A stretch of DNA of 64,000 nucleotides from the NCBI GenBank assembly GCA_964304625.1, contig OZ199840.1:3720001-3784000 (forward strand). Reading direction: 5' to 3'. Below, one piece after another: positions 24,506 through 38,316 of this stretch (positions within the stretch are counted from its first letter, which is position 1; every line of letters starts with the position of its first letter). Both the position numbers and the translations under genes were made by a program. Source of the DNA: Kudoa neothunni (Eukaryota; Cnidaria). Under the pieces are notes generated by a model, which was not told where the DNA came from, did no database searches, and was given only the letters and a program-made list of their open reading frames with translations.

Positions 24506-27500
24506 ATGTCGATTCCTTTGTTTGAAATCTATCAAACCAACACTACCATCTATTTGCGAGACGTGGTGAGATGTATTCGTGAATGTAAATCGACAGCTGA
24601 AGAAAGGGAATTTGTCGCCAAGGAAACAGCTATTATAAGGAAGGTATTTCGTGAGGAGAACAATGAATTTCGAGCGATAGCTGTGGTCAAACTATTGTAT
24701 TTCTATATACTGGGTTATCCAGCTCATATTGGGCAGGTAATTATTCCACAATGATAATTTGTTTTTTTGTTGATAACAAATGGAATTGATAATTATAATG
24801 CTGAAGGTGGAATGTTTGAAGTTGATAGCGTCGGAAAGGTTTTCTGATAAACGAATAGGATATTTGGGATGTATGATGCTGTTGGATGAGTTGGCTGAGA
24901 TTCACGTCCTGCTCACCAATTGTATGAAAAATGACATAGAAAATCCAAACAAATACGTTAAAAGTTTGGCGCTTTGCACATTTGCGAGGTAACCGATCAC
25001 TCATATATGATACATAATTGATTGATGGTGGTTAAAAGTATATGCTCGCAAGAGATGTCGGAATCTTTGGGACCGTACATTGAGAAATTATTTGATTATC
25101 CAGATCGTTATGTGAGAAAAAAGGCGATTTTGTGTGTGGCCAGAATTGTCAGCAAATGTCCAGATTACGAACCTTCTTATGCACATTTCTCGGAGAGTAT
25201 GCTAAAAGAAACATCCCAAAGTATGCATTTTTGCATCAATTTTTTTATCCGGAAGAAATCATGTCCAATGCTAGTTTTTTATTGACTGTGACGTTGTAGT
25301 TATGCAAATGTGCTGGCTTACGTTGGCGATAGAATTGTGTGAGAGAAGTGGAAAAGCTGTTCAATTTTTCAAAACGGTAATTTCCTATTAAGTATTAAGT
25401 TGGTTAAACCAGCTAGAAAATGTTAAATGGTCTCTGCATTGAATATTAGTTGGACGGATTGGTGGGGTTTGTGAAAAAAATACTTGTGGTGTTGATAACT
25501 CATGGCACCACGTCAGACAATTGTGTGCATGGGGTGGCAAATCCATTTCTGCAAATCAAGTGCATACGTCTTTTCAAGTATTTGGCTTTGAATGACAGCT
25601 CGATTTCGGCTGAAATAACTGACATATTGGCTCAGGTGATTATACAAATTTTTTAGTTAAAAGTTTTCTAGTTGTGATTTCTTTTTCAAATTTTTTTAGG
25701 TGATTACTAGCACAACCAGCAAAATGGTGGTTGGATTCTCTGTGATTTATGAAGCTATTGCGTGTATAATGGCTATCGAATCGAAAAAAGAATTGAAAGT
25801 GCTGGCCATAAATTCAGTGGGACCGTTTTTAAGCTCTAATGTTAAAAATGTCCGCTTTATTGGACTTACCACTCTTCAACGTGTGGCAATTACCAATTCT
25901 GACCACGATCTTATTGTACGACATAAAGATCTCATCAGTCAATGTGTTGTGGACAGTGATGATACCATTAAAAAGTTTTTATTCTCTTTCATTAACTCAC
26001 TCATTCAATTCTCTCGCAATTTTAGACGTTCCATTGAACTTCTGTTCTCAATATTGGATAGTAAAGATGTGGTGGACGCGGTGGAAAATCTTATGGAAAA
26101 TATCAACAATTTCAGCGATGAAATGAAACGTTTCACCACCAGTTTCATTGTTTCTGCTATAGAGAGACATTCGCCAAATCAAGAATGGATGATTGACAAG
26201 TTTCTAAAGCTTATGCAATATGTATGTGTTCTTGTTGAATTAATTGTGGTTAAAATTCGATTTATTAAATCTTATACTCTCCGGCGGATGAATGATGAAT
26301 TGGGATTTTTGAGTTTTACAACTAACGTTATTTCTATCAACATTTTCGCTAATGTGTTTAGATTTCATCTGAGTCTAAAATAGAGTCAATTTTTTTGAAT
26401 TTTCTATTAATTTAATAAGTTTACTTGTTTTTTAAATTTCGATTCAATTATTATATTACTTATATATCTTTAATATCCTAAATTTGAATTTTTTTGTTCT
26501 TCAATTCAGTTTATTTTGTAATATTAAAATAAAAATTTAATACTATTGTTGTAATGGAAGTAATATCATTAAAAATCTTTGGGTTCCATTCAATGTACGG
26601 AAAAACAATTTATTGGAAACTAAAGTAACCATGTTTAGAAATCATTTAAGGGGCATTAATTGATAGAACAGCGCGGTCCCGTCGATATATTATATTTGAT
26701 TCTATTTATAATTGTCAAGAATTTAAAGAAGTTGAGTGTTCTAATCTGTAATGATTCCTATGGGTACCGTGTTAGATTCGACATGGAAGCTGATTTTTTT
26801 AAGTTGAACTTATTTTTAAAGCCACGAAACTATTCATAGTTAACATTTTTGAAATCATTTTCGGAAGAATCGATCTCATTTCTTTTATTAATTATTTCGA
26901 TGGACGATAATTCGATAGTTTTCGACCTCATACACACGTTGATCAGCGTCTCAATCGTTTCGTTTCCACATTGATCTTCGTATAGCTGGAAGCAATTGAC
27001 AATTGACTTTAAAATATCTATTTAATTTGAGGTTTTTCCTAAAATGCCTTTTAAAGTTGAAATATAACCTATATTGAAGTGTTTAATAGTTTCCGTCTTT
27101 CTTTTTAAGGGCAGTAAACCATCATAATATTTAATTATATCATATTTCCCTTGAAGCATCATGAATTTGTGAATTCTTTTTTGCAGGTATTTAGAAATAA
27201 TTACGAATTTTTGGTTATTACGATTACGCAGTTATAAAACATTTTGTTTCACAAAACAAAAAATTACTCTCATATTTAATTAAGAACTACTCATAATAAA
27301 TGTTATTTGATAAGTTCAGCCGGATGGATAATGTTTTAAGGAAAGTTACGAATTTACGGTCACCTACTGTATTATGTTGGAGAACATACTTTTTATTCTA
27401 ATGATTTTTATTTAAATAAATTGCTATAACAATAAACAAATAAAGTATCATCATTTAAAGAAAAATTAAATAAATTATTTTTATCTGTTATAATTTAAAA

Positions 27501-29783
27501 AATTAATTTTTTCTCACTTTTTGGCCGAATGTTGAAATGATATACATAATTAATTAATATGAATAATTACGTTACAACCTATTTATTAAAAATATTACTT
27601 TTAATCGAAAATATATTGAAGTTTTGCTTTTATTCAATGTAAATTCTTTGACTAAAAATCGTCATCATTTTCTTCAAACAGTTGACTTTTCAAGAGTTTT
27701 TAAGTTTGATTTCACAATTAGGTTTTTCCTGATATCTCCCCGATACTTTATATTTGAGATTTTTTACAACACATGAAGAAGATTAAAATTCTTCAAATAA
27801 TCTACTAAATAATTAGAGTGTCGTTATTCGATGGTGGAATAAGAGTTCATTCTCAATTTAGTGATTTTTATTTTATAAATAATCTTAGGAATTAATATAA
27901 AATTAAAATTTTAAAAATTACATGTTAAACTTTATCTCTAATCTATCAGAATTCTGCCTCTTTCGATGAAACACTTAATTCCTATTTTATTAAAACATTC
28001 AATGACTTCAAGTCAAATTTTTATTTCGAACATGTGACGAGTTATAATGATACATTTTAGGTGAGTGGATATGTTCGCGATGACACATTGGTAAAATTCG
28101 TTGGTATTATATCCAACTGCAATCTTCAACAACAAGTTTCGATCACACATCGTTTCTACTCACTTTTATGTACATTCCCCAAGCAGGTATTTAACTTTCT
28201 CATTCAACTATTTCAACTCAAGCAAAATCCTTAATTTTTTGAATCCCCTAATAGGACGCCCTTATTCAACTTGCCAGCTGGTGTATTGGCGAATATGGAT
28301 ATCTACTTGTTAAACCTCCTTATAATGTAGGTTTTTGTCGTTCGTATTGTCATTATTCTTTTTCGTAGATTTCTATGAATGAAATTGTTGAAATTCTTAA
28401 GAGAAATTTCACTCATCCCGACCTCAAAACTAACACATATCATTTTATTGCTAATGCTTTAATAAAATTTTCCACAAAAATTCCTAGTGCAGTAGAGTAT
28501 GTTGTTTTTTATGACCATCTCATTTTAATATCGATTAAATTTTCTCTTAGATATTCCAAACATATTTTCAACGTTTGGAAACAATCTCTTGATACCGAAT
28601 TACAACAAAGAGCCATAGAATATGATGCCATTCTTTCTGGGCATCAAGAATTATTGTAACATTTCATTTATAATTATTGTCAGTGGATAACAGAGGTTAC
28701 TGGCAACCTAAATTTTTATAAAACTTGCGCATATTCTAGCAAGTTTTTAATTAAGAACTTTCCGTTTTACACGACAGGGAAAGTTTCTTGCTTATTTTTT
28801 ATAACCACTAATTTTTGAATTATATGCGGAACTGGGGTATTAACTTAATTTATTCCAAATATTTCATTTCCCCTCCACTAACCAATAGCCAGTAGCCACT
28901 GTGTTTACCACTATTTTGGGTGCGCATAAATATTCTTATCGATTTTAAGAGATGTGGTTTTTTCGCCAATGCCACCACTTGAAATGGACAATCTTTCAGA
29001 TATTCCAAAAGATGGCGAGGATGAGACTATACCTCAAAACCACAAAATCAGTTTCAAACAATGTTTAAATTTTAATCCAACGTTTTCATCCGAGCCTGTT
29101 GAGATGAAAGGTATACAATGTTTACTGTTGGTCTTTCGATGATTGTTATTAGTAGTGGATACTTCAAAGTCCAATCAGGAAACTATAGTTCATGTAATTT
29201 GTCCTTCATGAGTTTTGTTCGATTTTACCGATTAATGATAGGATCTTTTGGATTTGTTAGGAGAATCACCGTCTAATTCTATTAACTGTAGTCATTCTAT
29301 AAACAGTGTAACAGAAAATTCAAAAAATACTGGTATATGCTTTGTTTTGATTTGATGTGTCTTCTGATTGTTTATAATAATATTAATTGATAATTAGATA
29401 CAGTGACAGTTATCAAAAACCACAGTGATGGAATTGTTCTCAATTTGTTGTACAACTATCCACAATCCAATCCCCAATCTAGAAATCTATGGTTTACCGC
29501 GTTTAACTCATCCATGGACGATATCACTGATTTTCGTATACAAGTGGCTGCAACTAAAAATATTCAACTGTCGTTGCACTCAGCGAGTGGTAACACCACT
29601 TTGAGTTCGTTTTCGCTCAATCAAATCCAACAACAATTAACCCTTAGCGTTACCGAACCCAATAGCTTCAAAAATGTAGTCCCTAAATTGAGAATCCGCG
29701 TCACCTACAATAAACTCGGGCACAAATCTGAAATCATTGAAAATGTTCTAAATTTTCCCGCCACCTTCTCAGAGTGTTGTTGA
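24506..29783 (+). CDS. AP1G1: AP-1 complex subunit gamma (gamma-adaptin)
   Basis: Fourteen exons: 24506-24736, 24807-24988, 25039-25220, 25300-25376, 25450-25635, 25700-26221, 28061-28186, 28255-28326, 28369-28496, 28551-28655, 28950-29110, 29153-29193, 29242-29332 and 29398-29783, giving 829 aa, close to the usual ~820. The N-terminal trunk is alpha-solenoid: [60 protein letters not shown]-like [17 protein letters not shown] and [16 protein letters not shown]. The hinge carries DLLDLLGE, a clathrin-box-like motif. The last exon is the gamma-ear ([15 protein letters not shown]...). The protein is a large subunit of the AP-1 clathrin adaptor sorting cargo at the trans-Golgi and endosomes. Intron 6 (26222-28060) is unusually long. 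No lesion was seen. Confidence 0.95.
26222..28060 (+). other. Long intron 6 of gamma-adaptin
   Basis: This intron is 1.84 kb where the others in the gene are 41 to 294 nt. It holds no recognisable gene or transposon end, only AT-rich sequence. Confidence 0.6.
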
Positions 29784-29930
29784 ATAGAAATTTTTACCGT
29801 ACGTCAATAGCCGTTTTATATACTATAAACTATAACAGTTTTTTCTACTATCACAATCAACTTCTGATGATAAGAATTAATTTTTTATTTCTATGCGTTA
29901 TTTTAATTAATTCGAAAAAGTGAGTGATTC

Positions 29931-29963
29931 CATATATATATATATATACATACACATATATAT
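29931..29963. repeat. TA/CA microsatellite
   Basis: Alternating TA repeats run into CATACACATATATA. Simple sequence, no further meaning seen. Confidence 0.8.
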
Positions 29964-30154
29964 TCGAATTCTTTATCATTTAAGTCGATCGATTTTTTAA
30001 TTTATTATTGAGCTTGATGGAACATTGTATAACAAAAAGTTGCATTGCAATTTTTCGCGTATGTGCTAACTTGTTTAGTAATATTTAGCTTCCTAATTAT
30101 GTTGTAGTTTTTATCATATTTGTTAATAATTATTCCTGTTAATGATATCTATAC

Positions 30155-30360
30155 AGTCCAACAGGGCTTGTACGTAATGGGTTGGGGAATGGAGCCTCAT
30201 TACGTAGAATCTCTGCATTACTTACGAGCCAGGGCGTCCAAACCTTGGATTTCTTCCCAAGATCTTGGGATTTTCTGACTAACCCTCCGTCGATGGACCG
30301 TGTGTCGAAAACTTCAGTATGTGCCCGTGGGGGTCGGTTTTGACCCATCATTGTTTTCTT
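30155..30360. repeat. GC-richer block, possible unidentified element
   Basis: A ~200-bp stretch is visibly richer in G and C than the surrounding spacer and ends in GGGGGTCGGTTTTGACCC, a hairpin-like sequence related to the one at 35815. Its minus-strand open frame of 70 codons resembles nothing I know. It may be part of a repeat. Confidence 0.3.
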
Positions 30361-31928
30361 ATTTTAATGTGCAATTGACCCCAAAAGTTATTCTTGTAAT
30401 TATTACTCACCACATAGCTATATTAACCGAATAGAAGTTTGCTTTAGAGGGAATAAAGTTGAGAAAAATGTAATTAATTCTTCGATTAAATATAATAAAC
30501 ATCTGCATTAAAACATTAAAACTCTTGTTATTCTAGGTTTCAAATATCAGCCATAGATTTCCTTACTTTCTACAATATGTACTCATAGGAATTTTATTAT
30601 ATTTATTTTTGAAATATTTTTAATGAAAAAACATGGGGTAAAATTTACTCCAAAACCATTAGAGGATTATATTAAATACAAATTTCTTTTAAAAAAAATC
30701 TTTTTAAATCTAGTATAGTATAGTAATTAATAATGTTCGATTGATATCAATTTTACTTTGTAAAATATTTACTCATCAAATCATATTGGATAAATAAATG
30801 AGATTCTAAGGGATCAAAACACTAAGGGATTTATTTCTTATCTTCCTAGATATCATTTTTATAATCAATTTATAATTTCAAAAATTTGAATGACTACCAT
30901 ATATAATTACTTGATTTAATTTTAATAAGTTTCATTAGATTTTGCATTAATCTTTATTTCTGATATAGGATTCTATATAAAATTGAATTTTGATAAGAAA
31001 AATGAATTTTTATTCATTTTTGGTATTGATTATAACTAAATAAAATTTCCAACTGATATTGATTCAAATAATTAATTAAAGAGGTTCCAGGTTTACTTAT
31101 TTTTATAACACTTTTAAAAAATAATCTTCAAAATATTAAGTGCTTACAAAATATATCTTTATTTTTTTAGATTAAATATCTAAAAAACGATGTTTAAATT
31201 CAGAGTTCATATAAAATATATTTCTGTTTACTTAAATATTGCCACCTATTTTATTAATTTTTAAACAAAATATTTAAGATAGTAAATTAATTTCAGATAT
31301 CATCTTATGCGCGGTTGGAGAATCTCATTAATCAACTTAATATCAAGAATGAATAATAGAAAAGAACAATATTTATATTGTCTTAAATAATAATTTGGAT
31401 ATACTAATTATTTTAATAAATAAAATATCGATTCACTGTTAGTTTATTATAACTTTTAATAAAAAAATAAACAGGATTTCCAAGATTTAATGATCGCTGC
31501 TCGGAAGCTACTAGATGAAACTTTTATCAGTATGTTATCATTCAATACAAAAAAGTAGGATATAAGATTGTTTTTGATAGTTATCGTTAGTTAGGAAATT
31601 TGGTGAGTTCGAGACTTTATTTAAACAGATAAATCAATCATTTCAGTCAAATAAAATATTATAAAAAGTAATCTGTTATATATATTACATTACTAAAGTT
31701 GTAATTTTAAAAAAATCAATAATTCAAAAAAAATTATTAAAATAATAATAATAATAAAGTCGATTGGTAGAATCATCTTTTTGTTATTTTTAGGATAACG
31801 TCAATTAAAATTCGACCACGTAAACAGTACGACCGACTGTATTAAATACTGAATATTAATCAATAAGGTCACTTTATTTTAATAAGAATCTAAATTTAAA
31901 CATTATAAATTCTGTAGGAGGAGACGGA

Positions 31929-34628
31929 ATGAGACTTGAAATGCCAATTATAAACCTGTCTATAATCATGATAAATTGTAAGTAGAAAGTTGAGATTGGT
32001 TCTTTAAAGAAACGTTTTAGGTTTCATGGAAACGCTCAATTCACAATCCTATCTCATATTTTATGTGTCGAACCAAATTGTAACATCAACTGGTGTGTTT
32101 CCATTGGAGGCTTACAATATGAATATTCTATGGAAAAACAAGCCTAATGATGTAGAAAATACATACAGCACCAACATTTCAATAGACTATCAACAAAAAC
32201 TAGACAGAGCACCAAACCAATGTTCCTATTGCCACCCCTTTTTCAATACCACTATGATTGAATTTAATCCAGTAACGTAGATATCAAATAAAAGTTACTT
32301 TACAATTATTTAGAGTATAGAGTTGTCAATTATGCCCATCGTGAATGGAAATATTTTGGAGAAAATTAAAAAAACATTAACCTACGACCAAACTAAAAAC
32401 TCTCTATCCATCATCAACACTGATATGCTTATAATGCATCAACTTTGCTCGAGTGATCAAATCGATGCTTACAAAACTTATTTTATGGAAAAAACGTTAC
32501 AAAAAAGAGTTGCACGATGCCATCTGTTGGACATAGTTGTTGTAAATATATTACGATTAGAATGTGCAATTGTTGGTTTAATTTTCTAGGCGTTAAGAAA
32601 ATTGCCTTTTATAATGTATACGCCTTGGCCTTCTTACACTCATAATATTCGCGGTTTATTGTATCAAATGCATGAAAATTTTGATATATACGAGTATCAT
32701 GAAAATTATCGTTCAAAACATACCAAATCACCTGGGATAATTCTTAATGTTGAAGTAAAATCTGTTCTTTAAGATTTGACGGGACATAGATTCAACTTAT
32801 AGGAAACAAGATTGATTTATGTAACTTTCGATACATCCGACCCATACAGAGTTTCAGGTTCAATTTTCGGAGGATTCATTCAACAAGGATCAGGTCATCA
32901 TTGCCCAGGATTTTCCTTGTATATAAACAGTATGTGTTCAAAAGTGAGATCATATAACCAAAATCCAATATTGTTGATATTACGTTGAAATAATTTACAT
33001 TTTTAGGCAATTACTGTTCCAAAGAATTATAATTATGTGAAGTTTTGGTATTACGTGGTTATTAATGATGCCAACCAATACACTTTCAAATACTGTTTGA
33101 TTTGTTTGAGCACTTTGTATGCAAATGGTTGCTCAGAATATGCAGGTAAATCGAAGATAGCATCCAAAAATCAACTTATTAACGAAATAATATATTTTCC
33201 TAATTACATTATGAATCACAACGTATATAAATTTCGACTTGTGATTTTTACCATTTCCAATATCATCATATAGTATATCAACATCATTATTGATGTGAGA
33301 TTATTTAATGTGGTTGAATCTAATATTTATGAGTTGATTCATATTTTACAATCAACCAATAAAACAACTATTGATCAAAAATCAAACAACATGATTCTTT
33401 CGAATGGGAATGTGACTGTTGTTATGCATAGTCGATGGTATGATCGCCAAAAGGATTCATTTTCGCCTAATTATGACAAAGTTGTTTAGTGTTATGATTG
33501 ACCGTAAATAATCTAAACTATCTAGCCACAAGACACTTTAAATATCTCAATGACATTAATTAAGCCATTTTTTAAATTTAAATATATTAAAGTTTGTATT
33601 ATTTCAGAAACTGATAACAAACCTTGTGAATTTTATGAAAAATCATTCACTCAGATAGAATTCGACAATAAGGGGATAATTCACATGCTAATTAAGATAG
33701 TCCCCAAAAATATCAATGTATTTGCAGGTTTTAAAACTATTTTAACTTTCTTTTAGAGTTTTGATGTGTTATTTGCAGTTGACACTACTAACGTGATTGT
33801 TAGTGTTGTGAAATGGCCGATCTGCACCATAGCTATGATAAACACCCCCAATGGCAATCCCCATATTCTAGCATATTTTCTAGTTAATCATTCAGCGATA
33901 AAATCAACATTATGTTCCAACCATCAATTTGCTTGTAATAACGTAATAAATTTTTTCTATCATTGACATCTAACAACAATACAGATAACTAATAGTTTTC
34001 TTATTGCACCAAAAATTATTAGAGAGGAGACCATTGGGAGAATAAGTTTGAAAAAAAACAATCAGCATTATTTTCTTCAATCAAAACAAATGTTGGATTA
34101 TTTTCGTTTCTTTTAAGTTCCAAAAATTCTAATTTTAAATGATGAAAAATCTAAAAATAAAATAGATCAAGATATTACCATAAATATAGAAAAAACAATA
34201 CTTTGTTGCAAAATCCAATAAACATATAAAAAAAATAAGGAACACATTAACAAAAATATATACAATATATTTTATATTAGAAGTTATGATATACATGTGA
34301 TGAAGTTTGCAGACAAATTATATACAGGTAGTACAGAGGAATAATTTTTAAAACTAACGTTTGAAAAATTAAAGGCAAGTCAAAATCAAGACCCTTCGTC
34401 AACAAAATCAAAAATAATTTCAGTTACTACGATTTCTATGGCGATTTTTATCATACTTGTGGTATTGCATGCTGTAATTCAAATATGTTGGAATTTTTAT
34501 TTATTAATTTAATAGATTTTTATTGGAGGAGACAACGCAAGGCAAAGGAATTTAGATTGAGAGCCGCAATTGAAAGCTATACTTGGAATAATAAAGACAC
34601 CCCAACCAATTTCATGGACCATATCTAA
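31929..34628 (+). pseudogene. Unrecognised membrane-protein family, member 1 (3' end decayed; may yield a soluble form)
   Basis: Exons by paralogy: 31929-31977, 32021-32271, 32314-32541, 32590-32754, 32803-32943, 33007-33222, 33274-33480, 33526-33717, 33757-33942, 33985-34327, 34424-34486 (or 34473) and 34516-34628. Exon 1 is a short hydrophobic leader. Exon 2 carries NSQSYLIFYV, TSTGVFPLEAY and CSYCHPFFN, shared with members 2 and 3. Exons 1-9 are open. Exon 10 has in-frame stops at 34114-34116 and 34219-34221, upstream of the membrane helix (ISMAIFIILVVLHA) and the tail SYTWNNKDTPTNFMD. The conserved donor at 34474 would also break frame, whereas one at 34487 would not. A product ending at the first stop would be about 588 aa and soluble. 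The function is unknown and I recognise no family. Confidence 0.65.
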
Positions 34629-35918
34629 TGCCTTTATTTTACTTCAGTTCAGTGAAAATAAATATTTTCTAGTATATTATTAACTATTTCGTAGATTATT
34701 AGATACATATTTAAATGTTTAATATTTAATAACATTTTTAAACTAACAATATATTTTATATTCAATGTAAACTATAAATCAAAAATAAATTTCCCGTTTT
34801 GTTATTATTGATTAGGAAATAACTTATTTCTGCTTTTCTAATATAAATATACTAAAAGTAAAAAAACTTAGTAATCATCCTCAATTATCATAGTAATTTT
34901 GTTATAAAACCAGATTTTATCGATATTTTTCTGTTAACTTTGATTTTTTAATATTTCGAAATTATTGTTTTTAGCCTAATATAATTGTATGGGGATTAAT
35001 CAATGTCGCATTAAATTATGCATGTGTATTTGACGAAATGGGCTTTTCTTTGCGTAAATTACATTGGGTGACAGGGTTGAAAATAAGAGAATTAACGCCC
35101 AATGAGTCCATTTTGGATCAATTCGACTAAGCAAGCAGTTACCCCCATTATTTTATATTTTAAAGGGACTGACTGACAAACTCATGTCTTTCTAATTGTT
35201 TGGCAACACCCAAGCCACTGAGACAATTCATCGTTCCCAACGACAATTTTAAAGAGACATTGGAGGACATAAATAATAACGAAGACTTAAGTCATAAAAA
35301 ATACAAAACTGAGAATATGTCGAAATAATTTTATCGGTGTCTAAGTAATACAAGATGAGTCGGTAAAAAAATACTGCAACCGGATGATTAAAATCACAAT
35401 AGTGATTAGATAAACGCAGCTCGAGGCGATGTTCTTTAATTCAAACAAAAACCCATATAATTTGCTCTATTTAATGATCAATTTAAATCAGTTGTATGAA
35501 ATGCCAAAATATTGAATTGATTATCATTTGTATTTATTTTATTCACATTTGTTTTCCTCGTTAAGGAAGACTAGTTTTTAAGTGTAATTTTAGTATAAAT
35601 ATTTTCCCCGCCTAAAAAAATCTCCTTTTAATAATTTCTTTTATGCTAAGAGATGCGGAAACTAAAACAAATCGGGAAACGCTGCTTTAGGTGCTTCTAA
35701 AAAACTTTCGAAGAGTCAAAAACGTTAGGAAGATTTTCGTATCAAGGATATTTAAAATAACGTTTTTTATTAACTTGTTAATTCTGTAATATTATTATTT
35801 CTTTTGGGGTCAAAAATGACCCCAAAATCATTTAAAGTTATATTTCAATCAAAAAGTGGATTAAAATGCAATGGGTTTAAAATAAATAACAATGCTTTAG
35901 CATCAAAAATAACATATA

Positions 35919-36838
35919 CAGTAACTTATGTGTCGTAGCTCAATTATGGCTTGTGTGCCAACAGGCGGTAGAAAAGTTCTAACTCTATCCCAAAAGTTAA
36001 ATTATGAAATATTATCAAAAAGCGGCGAGTAAATCTACCGCTAAATTTGAAACAATGAAGATGTTTAAATGAAAAAGCAAGATCTTCGGTGAATACTATT
36101 ATAAACATACAGATTAGTATTTTTAACGTTATAATGATTTTACTATTCCAAATTAAGAATCAATCGCGAAGGGAGAAAACATGGAAATTGATCTACCATT
36201 GAAAGAGTGGATTGAACTGATGAGAACAAACAACCAGAGGATTCTCTCAATAAGTTTCTATCATTTAAACCCATGAATTCCTTGATATATCGCAATCAAT
36301 ACCTGCATCTATTGATTGGTTTGTGGCCTTATTAAAGGATTTTTCATTTCGCACTGTAACATGTGGATTGTAAGGGTTGTAATCCAATCAACCATAGGTG
36401 CACGATTGAGAGCAGTGCGGTATGGCACCACCGCCTTTTAATGCAAAGAACCCAGGTTCGAATCCCCTGTTCGGACCATGTGTTGCACGCATAATACACT
36501 TTTTAATCTTCAAATTATAAATTGCATTTCATTCAAATTAATCAAATATTAAATTATATAAGTGTTAGGACATACTTTATATTATAAGTAATGACGCGTA
36601 CATGTATTGTATATTGTTAGATTATACGGATAGATGGTTGTTGACCTCTAGTATAATATCGTTATTATGTGAGTTATTGCAGGTGCTAACAATATATATA
36701 TGCTAATTTGTCAAAATATAACGTAATTTTTTAAATTTTTGTTTATTTTCACATGTGAAAATTTAGGTGTACGTAATTATGGCTCGTGAGTTATGACTTT
36801 GATTTCCCTTTTGATTACACACGACCCATAAGTCATTC
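35919..36838. mobile_element. Tc1/mariner-type MITE, copy A (with SINE insertion)
   Basis: It begins CAGTAACTTATGTGTCG and ends with the inverse of GAATGACTTATGGGTCG, bordered by TA at 35917-35918 and 36839-36840. Its interior aligns with copy B at 58326-59122, for example TGGATTGAACTGAT and GAATTCCTT segments. Copy A is about 120 bases longer, because a tRNA-derived SINE sits at about 36350-36490. No transposase is encoded. Confidence 0.75.
36402..36478 (+). repeat. tRNA-derived SINE, copy 2, nested in the Tc1-like MITE
   Basis: It reads ACCACCGCCTTTTAATGC, then CCCAGGTTCGAATCCCCTG, with a perfect B box GGTTCGAATCC and an acceptor-like TTCGGACCA end. The tRNA stems are poorly paired, so it is a retroposed relic. 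It aligns with the minus-strand copy at 13050-13130. The homologous MITE at 58326 lacks it, which dates its insertion after the MITE. Confidence 0.7.
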
Positions 36839-38316
36839 TACCATCTATATACGATAAGGCGTAACCCGCTCAAAATCTAAGGAAATTGATTCTTACCTAT
36901 AATATAGAATTAGATCTAGGAATAAAAAATCTAAATTCATTGTATCGTTCCAATGTAATTTTGATATTATAAAATTTGTCGATAAAAAACTATTAAGTTT
37001 CTATTTTTTATTTATAATGTATTAATAATCAGGCTTATCCATAGGTTTAATTAAAGAATTCAAATGTGCCTCTCATTCATATTTTTGAAATTAAAGGCAT
37101 TTGGTAAAATACATCTGCGTTATATAAAAGAAAAAGATAAAAACTCATAAAGCTGTGAAAAATAATGATGTATTCATTAATTTATTAAGATTTACGTGTT
37201 TAAAATGGATAATTTTCTTAATAAAATTTCCCAACATTTATTTCCAATCTCGCAAACCAAAACCCTTAGTTCACACCTACAGGAAAAGGAAGGAAACGCC
37301 TGAGCTAGCTTATAAAATTTTAATTGAGAGGTTATATTTTCCTGTATCTCGATATAGATGTTTATTGTAAGGGTATTATTTAAAAAAGTTTTAACAAAAT
37401 TAAACCTAGTAACATCTTTGTGATTAAAAGAAAATATATCTACAATACTTAATTTTAAGTATGTTGTGGTGCTTTCTTTTACAGAAAAATTTTACCTGTA
37501 CTTTATAATTAAGATGTAAAATAATTAATTTAAAATAAGAAAAATAATTTTGGAATAAATTATTCGGTTTTTTGATATGCAAGCATTTTTTCATTAATAA
37601 TTTATTATTAATGATAATTTAGTGACTAAAGTTATTTGTTGTTTATCTAATCACACTGCCAATGATTATGTAATTTTTTAAAAAATAAAATTATTCTGAT
37701 TACGGATGTAATTGTTGTCATTTACTGTTAAGCAGTTAAAAAAAAAATTAAGTCTACATCATTGATAAATATTAGATAATAGAAATCATTCCCCCATTTT
37801 GAAATTTAAAGTTACATACCATATTTTAGCATTCATAATGTGGAATCGATGTGAGTAAACAATGAGCAATGTTAGAATTTAAATGATAATCGTAAATGTA
37901 AAAATTAATGTATTTTTAATGATAGATATAATCAAAAACCTATCAAAGTGTTATCACTGAATACAAATAAGAAAACAGACTTGTTGGTACCTTGTAATAT
38001 TTATTTAATCTTCTCATAGAGCGAATCAAATGTTACCAACAAATCACACAACATTTTTTGAAAAATAGTAGAAATGATATGTATTACGTAAATAAATTAT
38101 TGCAACAACTATAAAAATAATTATAATGGAAAATATGTCATAAAAAATGATTATCAATTTTTTAATACTTTATTGTTCACAAAATAAATTATCTTTGAAT
38201 TTATCATGTAAATAAAATCTTCAACTATATAATATAACAATTAATAATTAATAAATAGTTTAAATATAAACTAATATCGAATTCGGTATATCATTGCTCA
38301 AAAGTAAAAGGAAATA

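Larger units (their letters stand above)
29784..31928. other. Spacer with microsatellite and a GC-richer block
   Basis: It contains a TA/CA microsatellite near 29931-29963, a block at about 30155-30360 clearly richer in G and C than its surroundings, and a GGGGTAAAATTTACTCC motif at 30644. The rest is AT-rich and holds no gene I can support. Confidence 0.5.
34629..38316. other. Spacer between members 1 and 2, with a Tc1-like MITE and a SINE
   Basis: It contains a GGGGTCAAAAATGACCCC hairpin motif at 35815-35832 and the 920-bp element at 35919-36838. The remaining ~2.5 kb is AT-rich with no supported gene. A 71-codon frame at 37155-37370 has no counterpart in the paralogues. Confidence 0.5.

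Noticed and set aside
30139-30351. 70-codon minus-strand frame in the GC-richer block
   Set aside because: No recognisable domain; frame length is expected from the locally higher GC content.
36402-36478. Functional lysine tRNA
   Set aside because: The B box is good, but acceptor and anticodon stems do not pair and a homologous decayed copy exists, so it is a SINE.
37155-37370. 71-codon plus-strand frame with a basic stretch
   Set aside because: No homologue recognised, no splice continuity and no counterpart beside the other paralogues.
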